Positions 59,979-64,000 of a DNA stretch of 64,000 nt are shown piece by piece (positions within the stretch are counted from its first letter, which is position 1; each line of letters opens with the position of its first letter). The notes under the pieces are model-generated. The model saw nothing but the letters and a program-made list of their open reading frames with translations. It was not told the DNA's origin and did no database searches. The position numbers and the translations under genes are program-made. The DNA is from Gemmatimonadota bacterium (GTDB lineage Bacteria > Latescibacterota > UBA2968 > UBA8231), in contig VXOR01000091.1 in the NCBI GenBank assembly GCA_009840005.1, forward strand, positions 33,696-97,695, written 5' to 3'.

Positions 59979-62264
59979 TTAGGCAGCTTGGGCGCTTTTG
60001 TCCTTTTCGCCCTCTTCGCTTTCGTACTCGGTGCCGCAAATCCGGCAGTACATGGCAGGGGCACCCGAGCGACTCCCCTTTTCGTAGAGCAAGGCAGCGT
60101 CGCAATGGGTGCACTTGCGATCTATGGGACGGTCCCAGCTAGCGAACTTGCACTGGGGATAGGTGCTGCAACCAAAGAAGACCTTGCCTTTGCGCGACCG
60201 CTTCTCCACAATCTGCCCTTCGCAACCGTCCTCTGGACACTGAATCCCAAGGACATAGGGCTTGACGTTTTTGCAATCTGGATAGCTGCTACAAGCCAAG
60301 AAGCGGCCATAGCGACCCGTCTTGACGACCATGGGCGCACTGCACTGATCACAAACTTCGTCGGTCTCCACCTCGCTTTGCTCTTCGAGAGGTTTTGTAT
60401 TTTTGCACTTGGGGTAACCAGAGCACGCGAGGAAGCGACCATTGCGCCCCCACTTGACGACCATGTCGGCCCCGCATTCCTCGCAGTCTTCGTCCGACAC
60501 CTCTTGCAGCGCACGCTTTAGCTCTTTGCGACGGTTGTTGGCCGAGTCTAAGTCACCCTTCCACGAGTCGTAGAACTGCTGCACGATCTCCACCCAGTTG
60601 GTGCCCCCATCTTCGACCTGATCGAGCTTGTCCTCCATGTTGGCCGTGAAAGCTACGTTGAAGAGGTGCGGAAAGGTATCGACGAGTAGTTTGTTGACGG
60701 TCTGGCCGCGCTCAGTGGCCACGAAGTAGCGGTTATCGACCTTTTCGACGTACTTGCGGTCGAGGATGGTAGTAATGATTTGCGCGTAGGTCGAGGGACG
60801 GCCAATGCCCTCGGATTCCAGTTGCTTGACGAGCGAAGCCTCCGTAAAGCGCGGCGGAGGCTTCGTAAAGTGCTGTTCAGGAGCAATCTGCTCTAACTTT
60901 AGCACCTCGCCCTCGGCGATATCAGCGGGCATGGTCCGCGACGCGTCTTCCCCCTCGGCCATGCCATTAGACACGGCCTCCGACTTATCCTCTTCTTCCT
61001 TGCTCTCGCTGTAGAGCAGGGTAAAGCCTAGAAACTTGACGACGCTCCCCGAAGCGCGGAGCAAGTAGGGTCCGGCCTCGACGTTGGCCGTCGTGATGTT
61101 GAGAACCTGCGGCTTCATCTGCGAGGTCACGAATCGCTTCCATATCAAGGAATACACCCGCGCCTGATCTGGCTTGAGCAAGTGCTCGACTTTGTCTGGA
61201 TGCAGGGCTACGGAGGTGGGGCGTATGGCCTCGTGAGCGTCTTGAGCGCTGTTTTTGGTCCGGTAGTGATTGGGCGTCTCGGGCACGTAATCGCGGCCGT
61301 AGAGGGAGTCAATCTGCTCGCGAACCTCGGCGATGGCGTCGGCTGCAACGCGCACCGAATCCGTGCGCATATAGGTAATCAGGCCACGGGTTTCGCCCTC
61401 GGCCTCAATGCCTTCGTATAGCTGCTGAGCTACAGCCATGGTGCGCTTGACCGAAAAGCGCATCCGCCGAGCACATTCCTGCTGCAAGGTGCTGGTCGTG
61501 AAGGGCGGGGCTGGACGGCGCACTTGGTCGCGTTCCTTGACCTCTTTGACCGCTATATCTTGCGCGGCCAGTTCGGCGGCGATGCGATTAGCCTCCTCCT
61601 GATTGCCGATATCGAGCTTATCGCCGTCTTTGGCCAACAGGCGCGCCCAGAACGAACCTTGGCTCTCGCGGCCCAAAAGGGCCTCAATCGACCAGTACTC
61701 TTGAGGCTCAAATGCCTTGATCTCGCGGTCGCGGTCACAGATTAACCGCACGGCTACGGACTGCACGCGGCCGGCTGAGAGCCCGGAGTGTATGACCTTC
61801 CACAAAAGCGGACTGATCTCGTAGCCGACTAAGCGGTCGAGTACGCGCCGCGCCTGTTGGGCATCGACCTTGTGGAGATCCAGCACGCCCGAGTGCTCTA
61901 GCGACTCGTGTACCGCTTTGGGCGTAATCTCGTTGAAGAGAATTCGCTTAACGTTGTCGTTCTTATGGGAGATGGCTTGAGCCACGTGCCAAGCAATGGC
62001 TTCGCCCTCGCGGTCGGGGTCAGTAGCCAAGTAGGTGGTATCGGCGGCTTGGGCTGCTTTGCGGAGGCCGCTGAGGATCTTGCCCTTGCCCCGAATGGTC
62101 ACGTAGCGCGGCTTGAAGCCGTCTTCAACGTCGATGCCTAGCTCTTTGGGCGGCAGATCCCGCACGTGACCCATACAGGGTTTAACCACAAAATCCTTGC
62201 CCAAGATTTTGTTGATTGTCTTAGCCTTAGCCGGCGACTCAACAACCACCAATGACTTGCCCAT
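59979..62264 (-). CDS. topA: DNA topoisomerase I
   Basis: 761 residues, ATG with GAGGGAGCAG upstream. Type IA enzyme that relaxes negative supercoils. TOPRIM VVVESPAKAKTINKILG and DPDREGEAIAWHVAQ, catalytic Tyr in RGLITYMRTDSVRV (Y298), and four C-terminal zinc-binding Topo_C units, CEECGADMVVKWG...CSGYPKC, CDQCSAPMVVKTG...CSSYPDC, CPEDGCEGQIVEKRS...CSTYPQC and CTHCDAALLYEKG...CRIC. Acidic Lys-rich tail. Length typical. It is upstream of xer on the same strand and divergent from map. Confidence 0.95.
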   Translation of the reverse strand: MGKSLVVVESPAKAKTINKILGKDFVVKPCMGHVRDLPPKELGIDVEDGFKPRYVTIRGKGKILSGLRKAAQAADTTYLATDPDREGEAIAWHVAQAISHKNDNVKRILFNEITPKAVHESLEHSGVLDLHKVDAQQARRVLDRLVGYEISPLLWKVIHSGLSAGRVQSVAVRLICDRDREIKAFEPQEYWSIEALLGRESQGSFWARLLAKDGDKLDIGNQEEANRIAAELAAQDIAVKEVKERDQVRRPAPPFTTSTLQQECARRMRFSVKRTMAVAQQLYEGIEAEGETRGLITYMRTDSVRVAADAIAEVREQIDSLYGRDYVPETPNHYRTKNSAQDAHEAIRPTSVALHPDKVEHLLKPDQARVYSLIWKRFVTSQMKPQVLNITTANVEAGPYLLRASGSVVKFLGFTLLYSESKEEEDKSEAVSNGMAEGEDASRTMPADIAEGEVLKLEQIAPEQHFTKPPPRFTEASLVKQLESEGIGRPSTYAQIITTILDRKYVEKVDNRYFVATERGQTVNKLLVDTFPHLFNVAFTANMEDKLDQVEDGGTNWVEIVQQFYDSWKGDLDSANNRRKELKRALQEVSDEDCEECGADMVVKWGRNGRFLACSGYPKCKNTKPLEEQSEVETDEVCDQCSAPMVVKTGRYGRFLACSSYPDCKNVKPYVLGIQCPEDGCEGQIVEKRSRKGKVFFGCSTYPQCKFASWDRPIDRKCTHCDAALLYEKGSRSGAPAMYCRICGTEYESEEGEKDKSAQAA

Positions 62265-62299
62265 CTGCTCCCTCGGTTGATATTACTGAAAGCTGTACG

Positions 62300-62316
62300 T
62301 TACGTAAGTTACGTAA
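62300..62316. promoter_or_regulatory. Double TTACGTAA palindrome between topA and map
   Basis: TTACGTAA (62300-62307), G, TTACGTAA (62309-62316): two perfect 8-base palindromes one base apart. Equidistant from the divergent topA and map starts, hence a possible operator; a DNA hairpin is an alternative. Confidence 0.35.
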
Positions 62317-62433
62317 TTTGCTGAATATATGGACGCCCTAAGACATTCGCAAGACGCGCTCTTGACAAACCAGAGCCACCGTCTTTTTGTAACGCGTTCA
62401 GTATTGTGCGCTACATTCTCTGGGGTTTGCACC

Positions 62434-63189
62434 TTGATTCACCGCAAAAAATCAAGCGAAATAGAGCACATTGCCGCGAGTTGCGAAATCGTCTTCGCCG
62501 TCCAGCAGAAGCTCGAAGCGCTCATCGCGCCTGGCGTCAGCCCCCTCGAGCTGGATCAAGTCGCCGAGGCCGAAATCCGCGCCTTAGGAGCGGTGCCCGC
62601 CTTCAAGGGATACCACGGCTTCCCCTACTCGATTTGCGCCTCAGTAAACGCCGCAATCGTGCATGGGTTCCCCGACGAAACTCCGCTGCAAGAGGGCGAC
62701 ATCGTCAGCATTGACGTGGGTGCCTGTCTCGATAATTACTATGGCGACGGAGCCTTTACCGTCGCGGTTGGCGCAATCAGCAAGCAGGCACAGCACCTCA
62801 TCAATGGCACCCTCGACTGCCTCGCACGGGGCATTGACCGAGCGCGGCCCGGCGGGCGGCTCTCCGACATTTCGCACGCCATCCAGCGCCACGCCGAAAG
62901 CCAAGGACTGGCCGTAGTGCGCGAGTACGGAGGCCACGGCATTGGCCGCGAACTACACGAGTCGCCCTACATCGAAAACTATGGCTCGCCCGGCAAAGGC
63001 CCGCTGCTCAAGCCTGGGCACGTATTCTGTATCGAACCGATTCTCTGCCTAGGGAACCCTCAAATCGACCATCTCGGCGATTGGACCACCCTTACCTCTG
63101 ACCGCTCGCTCGCCGCCCACGCCGAGCACACCGTCGCCATTACGGAGGACGGGCCGCGGATTCTGACCCTGCCCGCTGTGCCAGCATGA
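62434..63189 (+). CDS. map: Methionine aminopeptidase type I
   Basis: 251 residues if translation starts at TTG 62434; an ATG at 62329 exists but gives 35 extra residues unlike the family. The family start IHRKKSSEIEHIAASCEIV (residues about 2-20) fits TTG. Metal site: IDVGACLDNYYGDGAF (two Asp), GHGIGRELHESP (His), IEPIL (Glu) and EHTVAIT (Glu). Removes the initiator Met. The ribosome site before TTG (GGGG) is weak. Overlaps the MBL gene by 4 bases. Confidence 0.85.
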   Translation: MIHRKKSSEIEHIAASCEIVFAVQQKLEALIAPGVSPLELDQVAEAEIRALGAVPAFKGYHGFPYSICASVNAAIVHGFPDETPLQEGDIVSIDVGACLDNYYGDGAFTVAVGAISKQAQHLINGTLDCLARGIDRARPGGRLSDISHAIQRHAESQGLAVVREYGGHGIGRELHESPYIENYGSPGKGPLLKPGHVFCIEPILCLGNPQIDHLGDWTTLTSDRSLAAHAEHTVAITEDGPRILTLPAVPA

Positions 63190-63950
63190 AGATCACCTTC
63201 CTCGGCACCGGCACCTCTATCGGAGTGCCGCGCATCGGCTGCTATTGCCCGGTTTGTACCTCGGACGATCCGAAAAACAAGCGCTTGCGCTGCGCCTTAC
63301 ACCTAGCACATCAAGGCCGGTCCATTCTCGTCGATGCTGGCCCAGATCTCAGAACTCAAGCCTTGCGCTATCAGATCGACCGCGTCGATTGCGTACTGTT
63401 GACACACGGCCACGCCGATCACCTGCACGGCCTCGACGACGTGCGCTCCTATTGCTTTGACCGCGATCAACCGCTGCCCTGCTATGCGGATCCACACACC
63501 ATTGCACGCATCGAACGAGTATTCGACTACGCCTTTGACAAAGACGCTCCAAGCGCGACGCCACAGCTAACCCTGCGTCCGATTGCCGGACCGTTCACAG
63601 CTTGCGGACTCGCCATCGAGCCGCTCACCATCTATCACGGCCGCTCTCCAGTCCTGGCCTTCCGCATCGGCAACTTCGCCTACGTCACGGACACCAATTA
63701 TATCCCAGAGGCAGCCATGGCGCGGCTGCACGGCCTAGAGGTCTTGGTCCTCGACGCACTGCGCTACAAAGAACATCCCACCCATTTCAACGTCGAGCAG
63801 GCGTTGGCCGTTGTCGCCGAGCTCCAGCCCGCTCGCACGTACTTCACGCATATAGCCCATGACCTCGACCACCATCAGACCAATGCCGAACTCCCCCCAA
63901 GTGTGGAACTCGCCTACGACGGATTGGTGCTAGAGTTAGAATTAAAATAA
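63186..63950 (+). CDS. MBL-fold metallohydrolase (PhnP/lipoate-operon type)
   Basis: 254 residues, start overlapping the map stop (ATGA). Metal motif LTHGHADHLHGLDDVRSY (HxHxDH), the GTGTSIGVPRIGCYCPVC with CDPKNKR-like Cys pair at residues about 19-27, and C-terminal HIAHDLDHH are typical of PhnP-like phosphodiesterases that cleave cyclic or adenosine-phosphate-type substrates. No phn or lip genes near. Substrate unknown. Ends 50 bases before the window edge. Confidence 0.85.
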   Translation: MKITFLGTGTSIGVPRIGCYCPVCTSDDPKNKRLRCALHLAHQGRSILVDAGPDLRTQALRYQIDRVDCVLLTHGHADHLHGLDDVRSYCFDRDQPLPCYADPHTIARIERVFDYAFDKDAPSATPQLTLRPIAGPFTACGLAIEPLTIYHGRSPVLAFRIGNFAYVTDTNYIPEAAMARLHGLEVLVLDALRYKEHPTHFNVEQALAVVAELQPARTYFTHIAHDLDHHQTNAELPPSVELAYDGLVLELELK

Positions 63951-64000
63951 AGGCTCATTATGGATTTCGGGGAGGTATTCCCAGAATGCCTTTAATGAGG

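Noticed and set aside
63951..64000. Possible terminator after the MBL gene
   Set aside because: CTCATTA and TAATGAG can pair, but the window ends there and there is no clear T-run, so it was not listed as a feature.

Overview
The window looks like chromosomal DNA of an uncultured, GC-rich, Gram-negative (diderm) bacterium. Diderm evidence is a BamD-type lipoprotein (48531-49277), a CpoB/YbgF-type lipoprotein (49903-50646), a heptose-1-phosphate adenylyltransferase (50735-51223), a TonB-dependent receptor (40180-42273) and several lipobox proteins. Three phytanoyl-CoA dioxygenase (PhyH) proteins, three Gfo/Idh/MocA dehydrogenases, two UxuA-like TIM barrels, a ceramidase-like hydrolase, a creatininase, an RraA-like protein and a sialate-esterase-like protein recall Latescibacterota/Poribacteria-type genomes. 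That assignment is inference from gene content; there is no rRNA in the window.

Layout. 0-5.2 kb: end of an RluD-type pseudouridine synthase, a PhyH-HEAT fusion, a ceramidase-like hydrolase and a TlpA-like thioredoxin with internal repeats. 5.2-6.2 kb: small membrane protein and a broken VapBC-like toxin-antitoxin pair. 6.2-9.2 kb: minus-strand catabolic cluster (creatininase, duplicated membrane protein, RraA-like, Gfo/Idh/MocA). 9.4-12.2 kb: ddl, DUF445, SDR. 12.2-15.9 kb: a patchwork of small accessory genes bracketed by three copies of the 3' end of the SDR gene. 15.9-25.1 kb: geranylgeranyl-reductase family protein, htpG, proA, 2Fe-2S ferredoxin, an adenylate-kinase fusion, Gfo/Idh/MocA, PhyH, RNA m5C methyltransferase.

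25.1-40.1 kb is the most interesting part: an 11-gene, single-strand, tightly packed operon on the minus strand. Its first four genes match SspABCD of single-strand DNA phosphorothioation (cysteine desulfurase, DUF4007 protein, large P-loop ATPase, PAPS-reductase-like PP-loop enzyme). It continues into seven genes: an 81-aa protein, a DndD/Rad50-like SMC ATPase, a 162-aa protein, a GIY-YIG nuclease-like protein, two different DGQHR-motif (DndB-like) proteins and a SNF2 helicase. No SspE-like DUF262/DUF1524 protein is present. I infer a phosphorothioation-linked defence system with an unusual effector module.

40.2-46.6 kb: TonB receptor, lipoprotein, SDR, a 5'-truncated SASA esterase, a secreted protein, Gfo/Idh/MocA. 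46.6-51.4 kb: tRNA-Arg(ACG), thrC, nadD, bamD, an unknown membrane protein, cpoB-like, rfaE2-like, tRNA-His and tRNA-Arg(TCT). 51.5-55.9 kb: sugar-acid type catabolism (two UxuA-like enzymes, PhyH, zinc alcohol dehydrogenase). 55.9-64.0 kb: tRNA-Leu(TAA), tRNA-Cys, thyA, a pilin-like protein, an Ig-like lipoprotein, xer recombinase, topA, map and an MBL-fold hydrolase. Dispersed hairpin repeats occur near 10.5, 23.2 and 42.3 kb.
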